Source: Ovis canadensis
Taxonomy: Eukaryota > Chordata > Mammalia > Artiodactyla > Bovidae
DNA: 64,000 nt
Assembly: GCF_042477335.2 (NCBI RefSeq)
Contig: NC_091263.1
Coordinates: forward strand, 67,884,501 to 67,948,500
Direction of reading: 5' to 3'
The notes under the pieces were generated by a model. It had not been told where the DNA came from and did not search any database. It saw nothing but the letters and a program-made list of their open reading frames with translations. Of the stretch, positions 49,151 to 62,382 are shown one piece after another (position 1 is the first letter of the stretch; each line of letters begins with the position of its first letter). The position numbers and the translations under genes are program-made.

Positions 49151-49811
49151 TTTGTCAATTCTGCCTTGTACCATTTTTTTTTCCTTCACATTTTAACAGC
49201 TATGAAATTGGGCTCATCTTAAAATCAATTGCGTCTTAGATTTGTTGCAATAAAGCAGTGCCTGCCTCATAGCACTCTGTTGAATAAGGAAGCCGCGCAG
49301 AGGCCTGGCCCCTCAGCGGCGCTCAGCTGGCAGGAGCAGATGGCGGTGTCACTCTTGCTGCTGTCGCCATGACCACTGTTTGCACATTCTGGGTCCTCAG
49401 GAAGCCCGGGCCTACCTGTCCTGAGCAGTGGGGTTACAGTGAGGAACGAGAAACACTGTGGGGAGAGGATAAAGCCCTCAGGAAGTCTGTGTTAGGGACT
49501 GCCGTGGAACTCGTCCGTGCAGCGGACGTTTTGTCCAAATACTGCTTGCAAGTCATGAGGCCTTGGTGGGCTTACGGGGCCAACCAAGAAAGGTGCCGAG
49601 TCAGCGAGCTGTCATAAAGTACCGTGGGCTCTCAGGACAGCCTCGTGCCTTCTGACTCGGAGCTCCAGCCCACGGATGCTTACGCAGCACCCAACGTGTG
49701 CTCAGTGCTTTGCCATCGGGGACCACTTACTCCTGCTGCCCCGGGTCATCCTGCTGCTCTCTCTGAGGCCAGCCTCCGTCTGGTTACATGTTCCTGTTTG
49801 TTGTCTTAAAG

Positions 49812-49918
49812 ATGCTGTGACAGAACTAAGCAGAGAATCTAAGGAAGCAGGGGAACCCATCACAGATGACAGCACCAACTTGCATAAGTTTTCTTATAAA
49901 CTTGAGTACCTCCTCCAA
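49812..49918 (+). CDS. FYCO1: FYCO1 coding exon 3
   Basis: 107 bases completing codon 19 and encoding to residue 54 ([20 protein letters not shown]... ending LEYLLQ). Acceptor 'cttaaag', donor gtaagt at 49919, ending in phase 0. It enters the RUN domain, the N-terminal helical module of about residues 36-169. Confidence 0.94.
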
Positions 49919-50143
49919 GTAAGTGACTCCCGTCGTGTGTTGCTTTTCTGCTCTGCTGTCTTGTCTCCCCCTTGGCTGCCTCGTCAGTACACAGGGCGCA
50001 GCTCCGAAAGCTCAGTGGAGCTGTCGAGCCCTCCTGGTTGGACTGAAGGCCAGAGCCGTCCCCAGCGTCCAAGTGTGATCCTCGGGGGAATCAGATTCTT
50101 GCCCCTTAGTATGGTGTTGGGAATTGAGAGCATTCTTCAGAGA

Positions 50144-50353
50144 TTTTAGTTTCCCTGGTAGTTCAGCTGGTAAAGAATCCACCTGCAGTGCAGGAAATCC
50201 CGGTTCGATTCCTGAGTCAGGGAGATCCCCTGCGGAGGGGAACAGTTACCCGCTCCAGTATTCTTGCCTGGAGAAGTCCATGGACAGAGGAGCCTGGCAG
50301 GCTACAGTCCATGGAGTCACAGAGTTGGAGACGACTGAGCAACTGTCGCTCCA
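50144..50353 (+). mobile_element. Bov-tA SINE with 9-bp target duplication
   Basis: A complete sense Bov-tA: tRNA-like head ('tagttcagctggtaaagaat', 'cggttcgattcctgagtcag') fused to the BovB-like tail ('ggagcctggcaggctacagt'). Perfect direct repeats 'cttcagaga' flank it at 50135-50143 and 50354-50362. Confidence 0.93.
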
Positions 50354-50554
50354 CTTCAGAGACGTACGTCCTCTTAGTGCAGGTCACAGGGTCTCTGTAT
50401 AACAGGGACCTTCACTTTGGGGCAGTCCCATACCCTTTGGCATCCCAGTGAAAGCTATGGACTCTCTCCCCAGACATAGTCATACGTACCTGGTCACACG
50501 TTTTCCAGGAGGCTGTGGGCCCTCTGAAGACTATCCAGAAGTCCCCATTTTAGA

Positions 50555-50750
50555 GCCTTGCTCCTCAAAGTGTGGTCATAGACCAGAAGCGTCTGCGTCA
50601 CCTGGGAGCAAGGCAGAAGTACCCTCTTGGTTCCCACCTTGACGTGCTGAATCAGGATCTCTGAGGTCAGCCCAGGAAGCTTTCTTTTAACACATGCACT
50701 GTATAACCGAGCTTTTTTCTGCTCGGTTCAAGAAGCATAGCTCTAGAGAA
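50555..50750. repeat. hAT-Charlie MER20-type repeat
   Basis: 'ttgctcctcaaagtgtggtc', 'gcgtcacctgggagcaaggc', 'gctgaatcaggatctctgag' and a matching right end near 50745 fit a MER20-like hAT MITE. Confidence 0.6.
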
Positions 50751-51369
50751 CCTGCAGATGTGGAAATATATAGGCAACTACAATAGGTAGGAAGGAAATG
50801 GACCAATACAATAACAAGACTGATCTCAGGGTGATGGTGTTAGGCATTATAATTTTTTCTTTTCTATTTTAGTTTGTTTTATCCAGACCTCCTAACGATC
50901 TATGCACATGTTTAATAATCAGAAAAAATGCCATAGAACGTTAGGTTATGGGAAGATACCCTCTATCATTGGAACACCGTAAGTCGGCAGCGTCGCCTCC
51001 CTCCAGAGTGTATGGCGTGAGAGCCCACTGGAGGAGGTGTCGCAGCCCACTGGAGAAAAGTGTTGAAGTCTCACCTTTCACATGCCTTTTCAGCTGGTTC
51101 TGTTGTTTTACACTGTGGAAGTATTAATGGGCTTTTTTTTTTTTTCCTCCCTGAATTCACCCATTTTGGTTTGGGTTTTGAAATGACTCAGGGCTGACAT
51201 TTATTTATTCTACGTATATTAAAACAGTACTGAAACTTGAGTTGCATAACTGGGGTAAGATGTCACTAACACATTTCCCTATGTCGAGACATTGTTAATA
51301 ACTCTTCATGTTGCCCTGGAACTTTTCTCTTTCATTTCTTTCCCATGTGTTAATAGCACCTTTGGAGTC

Positions 51370-51520
51370 TTCCACACAGCTCTATGCACAGAGGTCACTT
51401 TGGGGGCCTGTTATTCCTGAATCTCACTGGTCATATGACCTTGAGCTAGTTGCTTAACCTCTCCTAGTCTGTTTCGTCACCTATAAACTGGGGACTAAAA
51501 CACCCTTATTCACCAGTAAG
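51370..51520 (-). repeat. MIR SINE fragment
   Basis: 'catatgaccttgagctagtt', 'gcttaacctctcctagtctg' and 'cacctataaactggggacta' are the antisense MIR core. Confidence 0.75.
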
Positions 51521-51529
51521 TAAAAATAA

Positions 51530-51847
<318 letters not shown>

Positions 51848-53147
51848 TGAGCGTTTACCACGCCAAAGAGTGGCTGAGTCCAGACTGTGTGAGACCCCAG
51901 CCCACACGTCACCTCACAGGGTGGGCTATTCCCATTGCAGTCTGCTCGTGGTACCCACAAAGAGATGGACAGCACAGGACACCGTCACCTTCTTTTTGAA
52001 GAATCGGTTTCTTAAAGAAAATCCTTACAGTTTGCTAAGGCTACTTTCTCTATGCCCAGAAAACTTGGATTTGAGATGAAGAGAGTGAAGTAGGATCTCG
52101 AGAGACATTTCTTAAAATTCCAGCAGTAAGCAACTTCCCACATTAAGTTCTAAGCCCTCCAAGAGCAGAATGCCATTGCTTTGCTCTTTTATAAAACTCC
52201 GGATCAACAGCAGCACGTTCTCTGTCTCATCAGTCGAGTCCGTCTGTTAGTGAATAACTCTGCACATTAGGGATCCACCTAGATTTGAAACAGGAGGTGT
52301 ATACATTTCATCTTTCTTTTCGGGATCTCATCAGTAAGTCTAAGGTCCCTTTAAAATCAGAGCACATGCTCCTTGGCTGGCCTCCCACAAAGGCCACAGG
52401 GTCATGTGCCCTGGGAAGGACTCCTCAGCCGTGCCACCTGGAGCCGGGTAGGTTTCTTCTTATAGAGAATGACGGCGTTAGACATGCGGACACTGAGGGC
52501 TGGGCATCTTCCAGCTGCTGTACCTTCTGACAGCTGAGAAAATGAGGGAAGAGCCTGGCTCAGAGGAATTGGTTTAATGTCCAGATGTACAGACAGATCT
52601 TGTGAGATCGTGCCTGGTGGCACACTCAGGTACATGATTAAGCGCTGTGTTGCTTCTCTCTGTGGCGCAGTGAGTTTTGATTAGATGCTAACAAAACTTA
52701 AGGTATTGAATGATGAAAGTGGACCCGTGATCTCAAAAAGTTCTTTAAAAAAGGCAATGCAGTATCTTCATTTCCTATACAAAGGAACTGTTGTTGTTCC
52801 CTTCCCCAAAGGATGTTTAAAAAGACCTTTTAACATAACTCCTTTCACACATATAATGGATTTGGTTAATAGGCCTGACTTAAAATGTAGCCTCAAATGT
52901 TCGCCCTTAAATGTTCTAAGTGCTGTTACTATGGCCATTTTATCAATAAGGGCAGGCCCCTTCCTTGGGAGCTTACGGATACGAGCTGTTATGTGAGGTG
53001 TTTTTTTAGATTCAGCGGGACCTGGGTGTGGATGTGTGTGTGTGTGACCAGTGCACTTCACTTCACGATGCCTTGCTCAGCTGTTCCCAGCTGCCTGGGT
53101 CCCTGGTTGTCACCGCTGAGCGCTTTGTTCTCACCTCACTCATAAGT

Positions 53148-53184
53148 GGAAAAGCATTTGGACGTGGGAAAAGCATTTGGACGT
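53148..53184. repeat. Short tandem duplication
   Basis: The 18-base word 'ggaaaagcatttggacgt' occurs at 53148-53165 and 53167-53184. Confidence 0.9.
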
Positions 53185-53573
53185 CATTCTCCCTGCGCGT
53201 CCGTCGGGATCCACTCCTTGTGGACATGCCGTGGTGGATTTTACAAAGCCAGTGGGTCAGGCTGCTGCTACCACCTTCATTTCCAACCCCCCTGGCTGTA
53301 CCCCAGACCCACAAAACTCACATGGAGAAATGTCTTACAGACTCTGACAGAAATGTCTTATGAGGTTTCACACCTTCTCATTTTTTAAAACTACCTCATA
53401 TTGTGGTATCATTTCCTCAAGTCAGCAATGAGAACGCACGGAGCCCTGAGCTTAAAGGTGCTGGGAACCGGGATGTTTACAGCATCGCAAGCATGCTGGT
53501 GCTGGAGGCCGTACCTCATGTTTCCTGTCTCAGCCCAGCGCCATGGTTAGCTTCTTAATAGGATGGAGGGGTG

Positions 53574-53925
53574 TTGTCGTTGTTCAGTCACTAAGTCATG
53601 TCTGACTCTTTGCGACCTCACAGACTGCAGCACGCCAGGCTTCCCTGTTCTTCACCATCTCCCAGAGCTTGCTCAAACTCACATCCATTGAGTCAGTGCT
53701 GCCATCCAGCCATCTCATCCTCTGTCGTCCCCTTCTGCTCCTGCCCTCAGTCTTTCCCAGCATCAGGGACTTTCCCAGTGAGTTGGCTTTTCACATCAGG
53801 TGGCCAAAGTGTTGGAGTTTCATCTTCAGCATCAGTCTTTCCAATGAATATTCAGGGTTGATTCCTTTAGGATTGACTGGTTGCACCTCCTTACTGTCCA
53901 GGGAACTCTTAAGAGTGAAGTGTTA
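53574..53925 (-). mobile_element. BovB 3'-end copy, antisense
   Basis: Antisense BovB tail from 'gttgttcagtcactaagtca' through 'catctcatcctctgtcgtcc' to about 53925. 5'-truncated. Confidence 0.85.
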
Positions 53926-54989
53926 GGACCGTCTTTTGGTCAGACCACTGCCACCCTTCCCCCAGCCACCAAGGTAAACACTTGTGACCTTTGAAGAGAC
54001 GCGGAGGGAATGAGTCTTGGCTTAGCCCGGTCAGAGCCAGTGCCTGACAGAACAGGTGCATGTGGTAAGCTGGCAGGTTGTGAGCTCCTGCCTGTTATCC
54101 TGAGCTGCTGGGGCTGGATCATCGGGAGCACGAACCCTGGTTTGCATACTGATCTCAAGTGTCTTGCTAGGGCCAGGCTTTCTGACCGGCTTATCCCACC
54201 TCTATCACAACAAGCCAGAAACCTATTTAGAAGCCGTGTTTTTCTCTGTGGGGAGAGGTTGTGAAGGCAGGCCTGCACCCGGACCCTCTATCCACCTCAG
54301 GGTTATTGAAACAGAACTGCGCCCATTTTTCATTACCTCACTGTGACTCGGCCACCTAGAAACTCCCCTGCCCTCACCCCCTGGGCACCTTCTGACTAAA
54401 CCCAGTGAGCTGGCATAGCTGAAAAGAGATCCCCCCAGGAAAGCACTGGCAGATGTGTGGATTTCACTGACGGTTCCCTGAGGGCGCAGGGGAGGCAGTT
54501 ACGTCCGTCCCAGGTCCCCTGACACTCCTCTGCCTTTTGCGCTCCCTCTCCCCCTTCCACACAGGCTCCAGCCAAGCCGCCGTACCTCTTCTGCGGCCTC
54601 TCTTCTCCCAGCACTTCAAAACCCAGCCCAGACATGCGCTAAATGAAGACCATCTCTCGCTCCTCAAGGGTACTTCTGCTATGAGGAGCCCTCCATTTAT
54701 CTCCGGCTTGTTTTTTAAAGGTTCCAGATTAAACCAGACCATTTTATCTCTGACTCTAAACCCAGGGATTCTGAGGGAGCAGAGGAGGAAGAATGACCTT
54801 CCAGTAGAATCCACAGTAGATGCTTGAGCCTCTTACGACTGTGTCTTCCATGGCATGTTTGCTGGAGTCCACAGATTATTCTCAGACGGAGGCCTGCAAG
54901 ACGTCCACACACTTTAGGTCTTTTTCTCTGAGGCGACGTTCTCAAATGTTCAGTGTTCTTTGAGGGACTTGAGTGAAGCTTATGTGTAG

Positions 54990-55211
<222 letters not shown>

Positions 55212-55573
55212 TAAATACATGACAGTTCTGGGCTTTGCCCCCATGTGATCCAGAGATGACCCGAAGGCCCCTCATGAATAGTAACGGTACTACTTACACT
55301 GGACAGAGAAAGACAAATACCATATATCTCTTATGTGGAATCTAAAAAACGCCGTGAATGAATTATTTATGAAACTGTTGAAACAGACTCACAGACACAG
55401 AAAGCAAACTTCTGGGGGAAGAGGTGAACTGCGAGTATGGGATTAGCAGATACACAGCACTGTATATAAAGTAAACATCAAAGGTTCACTGTATGGTGCA
55501 GGGAACTATATTCAGTATCTTGTAATAAGCTATAATGGAAAAGAATTTTTAAAATATAGCCGTGTACATATAT

Positions 55574-56151
55574 TGTTGTTGTTCAGTTGCTAAGTTATGT
55601 CCGACTCTTTGCGACCCCATGGACTAAAGCACGCCAGGCTTCCCTGTCCTTCACTGTCTCCCGGAGCTTGCTCAAACTCATGTCCATTGAGTTGGTGGTG
55701 CCATCCAGCCATCTCATCCTCTGTTGCCCCTTTCTCCTTTGGCCTTCAGTCTTTCCCAGCATCAGGGTCTTTTCCAGTAGGTTGGCTCTTTGTATCAGGT
55801 AGCCAAAGTATTGGGCTTCCCTGGTGGCTTAGAGGCCAAAGTATTGGAGTTTCAGCTTCAGTATCAGTCCTTCCAATGAATATTCAGGGTTGATTTCCTT
55901 TCAGATTGACTGGTTTGATCTCGTTGCAATGCAAGGGAGTCTCAAGAGTCTTCTCTAGCATCACAGTTCGAAAGCATCAGTTCTTTGGCGCTCAGCCTTC
56001 TTTATGGTTCAGCTCTCCCATCCGTACTTGACTATTGGAAAAACCATAGCTTTGACTATACAGACCTTTGTTGTCTATGTCTCTGCTTTTTAATATGCTG
56101 TCTAGGTTTGTCATAACTTGTCTTCCAAGGAGCAGACGTCTTTTAATTTCA
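55574..56151 (-). mobile_element. BovB with 11-bp target duplication
   Basis: A 578-base antisense, 5'-truncated BovB. Perfect copies of 'tgtacatatat' flank it at 55563-55573 and 56152-56162. It contains a small SINE-head insertion at 55815-55834. Confidence 0.92.
55802..55847. repeat. SINE-head micro-insertion with flanking repeat
   Basis: 'gccaaagtattgg' occurs at 55802-55814 and 55835-55847. The 20 bases between match the 5' head of ruminant tRNA-derived SINEs. No SINE body or tail is present. Confidence 0.8.
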
Positions 56152-58011
56152 TGTACATATATGTGTGTAACCAAATCACTCTACTGTACTCATGAAACTA
56201 ACATAGTACTTGTAAATCAACTATCAAAGAAAATTATGATGCTATGTATAATACACAAAGTGGAAACCATCCATGTCCAATGATAGAGGGCTGTAAAATT
56301 ACAGCAAATTAGCTTAAATGGCACAGCATGACATCATTTAAAATTCTAATAAGGAAGTCTGTATAGCAACAATGAAAATAACAATATAACGATCAAGGAA
56401 AAAGAATGCAAATCTTCTCTGTCCTAATGGCAACAATGAAGAAATTGCAGAAAAACATATAAAAGGATTAGAAAGTATATGAGAACATGAGGCGATAAAT
56501 AAAAGGTAGGAATATGTCATTTTTTTCTTTTTAAATTATTGTTTTTGTAGTGAACAATTTTTTTTGAACACTTTTCACCAGGCATTAAAGTGTATGAGGC
56601 CTCTGAAACAAGTTCAGGAGCCCTCAAACAAGTGTGATGAACTTAAAGATTATAATAGCAATAATGGCAGCCGCAGTGGCAGTACCTGTCTGCCACATCC
56701 TGGCACAAGCAGGGGCCTCCAGCTGTCATCCTCTCCTCCCCTTCCTGACCGCAGGCCTTGGTGCCCACGAAGCAGGAAGCCCTGCGCTGTCACAGGTGGG
56801 GAGACAGAGGCCTAGGGAGGCCAGATGCCTCTGTCTGGGCCCCACTGATGCTCAGGTGAGGAGCAGAAACTGGGGTTCAGGTCTCCGAACTCCTAATGCC
56901 AGGTGCTTTCCTCTGGTGGATGGCATATCCTTGGTGCTGGCAGACATGCCTCTCCGCAGAACCACCTGTGAAATCTTTAACACTAGCGAGCCTGGGGCCT
57001 CACCAGAGACACTGAGTCACTGCCGGCCCCGTTGGTCTGGGCTCCCTGGAGCTTGTGACAGCAACCAGATGGGGGGCCTTTGGGCCCCTCGTGCTCCCCG
57101 TGCCCCTCCCACCCCTTCAGCAGGGGGAGGAGGGCAGGACGGAGAGCAGGACTGAGCACGTGGAGCCGGGAGAGGATGTCAGATTAGGAGCCTGTCAGCT
57201 GAACCTCTTGGCCGCCCGGCTGCCCAGCCCACCTCTGCCACCCTGCTGCCTCTGGAGCTTCTTCCAGTTAATCAAAGAGATACTTCTGAGTTAAAGAAAA
57301 ACTATTGGGAAATATTTTGTTTCATTTTGTGTCACCTTTAAGATTTGTGTAAATGCATATTTCTCTTGTATGTGCTAAGCTTTGTGAATTCATGTGAGTT
57401 GAAAACCTTTGCATGTTTGATTTGAAGGTTGTTTTGTTGTAATGTTCAGTGACAGCTGTCATAAACTGACTTACAGTCTCTCCCAGTTCCCAGAACTCAG
57501 CCACGTAGCTCATTAAACTCATCAGTCTTGTCTCTTTAATTCTTACTGTCTCACATGAGGTAAAACAGCCACCACCTCAAAGTGGAGGTACTTTGTTCTT
57601 TGACTTTTTTAATACATGTCTGGACAGAAATTAGCAGCGAGTTCAATGTCCTGTATTGCGTTCTCCAGAAGGGATAGAAGACAAGATTTTCTTGTAAAAA
57701 GGAAGTGTTCTTTCCCTTACAACTGCCCTTTCCTGGACGGTAATTCAAATTTATGGTTTCTCACATTCTTTGGGGGAATAGATAAGATATAAATAATAAA
57801 CAAATTAGCATCTAGTTCATTTCAGTAATTCCTTGAAGGAGAGTGAGTTTAAGAGTTACATACTTCAGTGGTGAAAATCACATTGGGATGTGTATATTTC
57901 TGTCTGCCTTTAATTACTTTAGTACCTGAGTTGCAATTTGATGAGGCAAAGCCATGCTAAGAGGACTGACTAAATGCTCTCTTCCATTTTCTTTATTGTC
58001 CCTGTACTTGA

Positions 58012-58227
<216 letters not shown>

Positions 58228-58569
58228 TGAAGTTTTGAAGCTTGCTATCAGTACGCTCAAAGCAGTTTTGCTAATGCAGTAAATTGCCTTATGCTTGCTC
58301 ATTTTACAGACTTGGTGGCATCATGACTAGCGATAACATCTGAAGGCTCCAGCCTTAAACTAACCTAGTTGGTTAGGCGGTATGAGTCAGTGGAGATGCA
58401 TATGCAAAACCCAGGGTTTTCAGATGTGTTAAGGAACTCAGTGTGGAGCAAAGTGGAAGCAAGTGGGCTTTTCCCAGTTGTGTTCTCCTGGATACAGTGA
58501 TTATCATGGACACCAATGAGAGGGATAGAAAGCTTATCACCCAAGGGTTGTTGGAAAGTTTGCTCTGCT

Positions 58570-58740
58570 GTGTTTTCTTTCCCTACACCAGTATAGCGCC
58601 CTCACAACTGCATTCACACAACACCCATTTCAGGAGTGAGGTGCTGAGGAAACAGGTACAGAGAGTGGAGAGACTTGCCCAGTGCCACACAGCTGGCAAG
58701 AGCAGGGCCAGGGCACCAGACTCGAGGTCAGCTCAAACCC
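58570..58740 (+). repeat. MIR SINE
   Basis: 'tgctgaggaaacaggtacag', 'agagacttgcccagtgccac' and 'acagctggcaagagcagggc' give the sense MIR core. Confidence 0.75.
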
Positions 58741-58929
58741 AGCACTCTTTGTTGTTGTTTTTTTTTGCTTTCTGTAAAAAAGGTATGTTTTGTTTTTAAT
58801 TCCAATTTTTTGAATTTGTTATTAGGGACTTCTTTCTGTGGAGGAAAAAGTACTGACTATAATGGAACCCATGTGTCAACTACTGGGGCTTAAGAGCCAA
58901 CATTTTTGCCATATTTACTTCACACGTCC

Positions 58930-60415
58930 TTTTTAGAATGGTTCGATTTTAAAATCATTTCAGAATTACAGAAAAGTTATAAAAATAGTACTCAGTGCTC
59001 ATCTGTCCTTCACCTCAATTCCCTAGTTATCAGTGTTTTACTACAACTAGTTTTATCATTCTGTTTTCTTTTGTCATTTTTTGGCTGCACCTCATGGTTT
59101 GGGGATTCTTAGTTCCCCAACTAGGGGCTGAACCTGCACCTTTGCAGCAGAAACATGGAGTCTTAACCACTAGACTGTCAGGGAATTCCATATCACTTTT
59201 TCTCCTTATGTAAACGTGGTTTGTTTCCATTCTCATTTGAAAATATGTTACAGCCGTGATTGCCCTTTACTCCTAAGTATTTCATTGTGTATTTCCTTAG
59301 ATCAGGGACATCCTTTTATACAACCCCAGTACAATTGTTAAAATCGGGGAATTGACATGGATACAATACTGCTATCCAGTCTACAGAACATACTCAAATT
59401 TGAAGAATTATGCCAGACACGTCTTTGAGGCAGTCCAGGCTCACGTCAGTGAATTGTCAAGGGTCTAGTCCTTGTTCACTTGGGATAGTTTCTCTTCTTT
59501 GTTTATGGCATAGACATTTTCGAGAAGTAGAGGCCAGTTGTTTCGTAACTTGTTCCCTGATTTGCGTTTGTCTAGTGTACTTTCCCGTCACTGTATTCAG
59601 GGTAAGCATTTTGGGAGAAATACCCCAGGTTTGGTGTCCCTCTTGGTATATCCTACCCAGAGGCACAGGATGTTGATTTATTTCAGTACTAGTGAGGTTA
59701 ACCATCATCATTTGATCATGCTGGTGTTAGCCAGGTTTCTCCTAAAGTTTTCTCGCTTTGTAATTAATATGTATCTTATTGGAAGACATTTTGAGACTAG
59801 GTGGTGGTTGTTGATTTTTCTTTTCTTTTATCCTATTTCTTTTAAGTCTCTCTCCTGTTAGCATCCATTGGTAAATCTTTCCTGAATCAATTACTGTCAT
59901 GGTTATGAGAGTGATTTTCTGAGTCCATTTTTCCTTCTGCATTAGTAGCTGGCGTTCTGTTTCTGAGGAAGATCTTTTCTTTCTTCTCCATCTGTTTATT
60001 CATTTGCTTATTTATAGCAGTACTGACTTGTGGATTCTTCTTTTCTTCAATAGGTTATATTCGTCACTGTAATAATTTTAAACTCAAGTTATCTCATATT
60101 TGGCCAGTCAAAGCCCTTTCAAACTGGTTCCGATACTCTTTATTTTAGGAAATAAAATATAGATTCAAATAAAGCCCCACCCCATGGCCATCCTTTCTGA
60201 TCTCTGTCTTTCTAGAAGCAATTACAACCCTGTAGTTGATGAGTGTCGTTCCCAGATATTTTTGTGTTTTACTGTGTGTTCTCATAAATATATATATAGT
60301 TTTATTTTATATGTATATTTTTTGCATTTGCATACATTGAATCATAAAGTTGCTATTCTTTTGCAACTCGCCTTTTTCTTCCACTTTGCTTTTGAGGTTC
60401 TTAGCTAATTGTACA
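58930..60415 (-). mobile_element. Antisense L1M 3' region
   Basis: 'acagaaaagttataaaaata', 'agggtctagtccttgttcac', 'cccagaggcacaggatgttg' and 'ccaggtttctcctaaagttt' occur in the order of the reversed 3' UTR of old L1M subfamilies. A CHR SINE splits it at about 59085-59190. Confidence 0.6.
59085..59190 (-). mobile_element. CHR-type SINE fragment
   Basis: 'ggctgcacctcatggtttgg', 'ggggctgaacctgcacct' and 'ccactagactgtcagggaat' are the antisense CHR SINE order. Confidence 0.7.
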
Positions 60416-60600
60416 GGGAGTTCTACAGATGTGGGGTGGGACTGGCACACCACGGCCCACAGGGCAGTGTGTAACACACCTCTATTTGCCCACTGTCTAT
60501 GGGTCTGCCTTCAGGCTACGGTGGCAGAGTTGAGTTGTTGTGGCAGAGCCCATAAGGCTTACAAACCAAAACTATTCATTGCCTGGCACTTTACAAAATA
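60415..60600. repeat. hAT-Charlie MER1-type repeat
   Basis: 'cactgtctatgggtctgcct', 'gctacggtggcagagttgag' and 'cctggcactttacaaa' follow a MER1-type consensus order. Confidence 0.55.
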
Positions 60601-61341
60601 GATGACCAGTGAGTGGCGAAGTGTTCCTCTGTGTGAGTAAGAGGCTCTCTGTCTCTCCAGTGATAGAGTCAGACTTGTTCTGCTTTCTCCACCATGATAC
60701 ACTGCCGAGAGCACCCACACGTACGTGACTGTCTTCCAGGTAGATGCTGACAAGTGCAGTCGCTGGGTTGTGGAGACTAACAGGTGCAAAATGCAGTAAT
60801 TGTAGATTAAGGGACAGATTCTGGTTAAGTGAAAGTGCGTTTCGTTTGCAGTGACTAGTGCCATCAAATAGAACTTTCCGCAGTAAGGAGAGTGTCCGGT
60901 GTGGTCACGTGAACCAGAAGAGGTCTTCCCACCACATCACCCGTGTAACGTACTGTAAAGCAGTGACCTCAAGGCCCAAAGCACAGCGTGACCTCTGTTT
61001 ACCAGACTGACTGCTGCTGGTTCCTCAGTGGCAGACAAGTAGTGTCTGGCACCGAAGTTTCTAGGAAAGCTTAAACCTCAAACTGGGAAAATAGAATATC
61101 ATTCCTTTTTGACAGTGGGAGCAAAGCCACCATGCTTAGACTTCAGCAGTGGAGTCCAGCGGCCACAACCAACCTGAATGTCTGCTTTGGTGGAAATTGT
61201 TGGACTTTGCCTCCTTACTGTACCTGGGTGGGCATCACCCCTGCCGCCACCTGGTTGCCAGTTGACAACCAAGGCCTCCCCACGTGTGTGTGTGTGTGTT
61301 TCCTGCTCTGAGGCAGGCATGTCTGTTCTGCGGCCCCACAG

Positions 61342-61432
61342 GAGGACCCTGGCCACCAGCTCTTCCGCTTACCTATGGAGACCACCCAGCCGAAGCTCAA
61401 GCATGAGCAGTTTGGTGAGCAGCTACCTGCAG
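61342..61432 (+). CDS. FYCO1: FYCO1 coding exon 7
   Basis: 91 bases encoding residues 180-210 ([20 protein letters not shown]... ending SSYLQ). The acceptor ends 'ggccccacag' at 61341 and the donor is gtaatg at 61433. This is the Ser/Arg-rich linker between the RUN domain and the coiled coil. Confidence 0.94.
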
Positions 61433-62382
61433 GTAATGCCGGGAAGGCTGGGGCCTTCCTGTCTATCATGTCCTTGCCCCGCCCAACTCGGGGGACGTTT
61501 GCAGACACCTGGTGTTCCAGCCCCAAGCCACATAATCCCTCAGTTCTACCCGCTGTTTCCTAGAGTCCAGGCTTTTACAACCAAAAGGAATTCAGGCCTT
61601 TTAAAATTGTTATTTTTTAAAACTTTTTGAAGTGTTTTAGAAGAAGTGATTTAGCACTGTGGTTAAAAGTGGCAAGATCATATCCTGACTCGCCACCTGT
61701 GTGACTCTGGGAAGGTGACTTACCTTCTCGGAACTTGAGCTCTCTCATCTGTAAAATGGGTTCATAACAATTATCCCAGCCCTTAAGGTGGTTGTAGGGA
61801 GTAGACAAAGGTATGCACTTACTGTGCTTGAGGGCTTGGCGCAAGCCTAGTGCTCAGTGAATGCTAGTGGGTAAGGTCAGTTTGGTGAATTTTGTTATCT
61901 ATGTGAATGGAATGTATCATATAGTTTAATGGGAAAGAACACAAATTATTCAGCAAAGCAAAATAAAGAGTAATCAATACAAGAAGAATTCAGAGTGGCA
62001 TTTTTACCCCATTTTGTGATATAATCGCAGCAGGAATTGTGGGTACAGTGCAGTGGGTGAGCAGTAGTTTACATATAACTTAATTTCTCTGAGGGCGTAC
62101 ATCCGCTGTGTTACCAACACTGGGGGGGCGGGATGGGAAACATCAATTCTGGGTCTCAGGGGAACTCACATGTGTGGCGTTGCATCATGGTTTTAGGATG
62201 TGCTGCTGACCTTCTCTGGCAGCTGCTTTGAGCGAAGGGGTTCCAGTCCTTCAGATAGCTCCATAGACTTTAGGTCACCTAATTGCTGTATTTTTCCTTT
62301 TGTTTGCATTAAATTCTAAAGCTTCACCAAACAGCTGTGTAGCTTTATCCCCAAGCCACTTATTTTCCTTGTTTCCGCCCAG
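61433..62382 (+). other. FYCO1: FYCO1 intron 7
   Basis: About 950 bases. Contains an antisense MIR near 61640-61850 ('catctgtaaaatgggttcat'). Nothing else recognised. Confidence 0.8.
61640..61850 (-). repeat. MIR SINE
   Basis: 'acctgtgtgactctgggaag', 'gtgacttaccttctcggaac' and 'tctgtaaaatgggttcataa' form a well-kept antisense MIR. Confidence 0.8.

Larger units (their letters stand above)
46904..49811 (+). other. FYCO1: FYCO1 intron 2
   Basis: No coding sequence. Contains GT/CA-rich stretches near 47163-47200, a MIR at 47855, an alternating purine-pyrimidine tract at 48088 and an antisense MIR near 49030-49150. Confidence 0.7.
55260..56250 (+). mobile_element. L1 3' UTR split by BovB
   Basis: Sense L1 3' sequence ('catatatctcttatgtggaa', 'gtatggtgcagggaactata', 'tgtaataagctataatggaa') stops at 55573 and resumes at 56152 ('aaatcactctactgtactca', 'tgaaactaacatagtacttg'). 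Confidence 0.75.

Noticed and set aside
50144..50220. tRNA gene
   Set aside because: The tRNA-like box belongs to the Bov-tA SINE head; it lacks a full cloverleaf and is followed by the SINE body.
56634..57155. 173-residue + strand frame in FYCO1 intron 5
   Set aside because: No domain; the proper exon chain (55210 to 58035) splices in phase without it.
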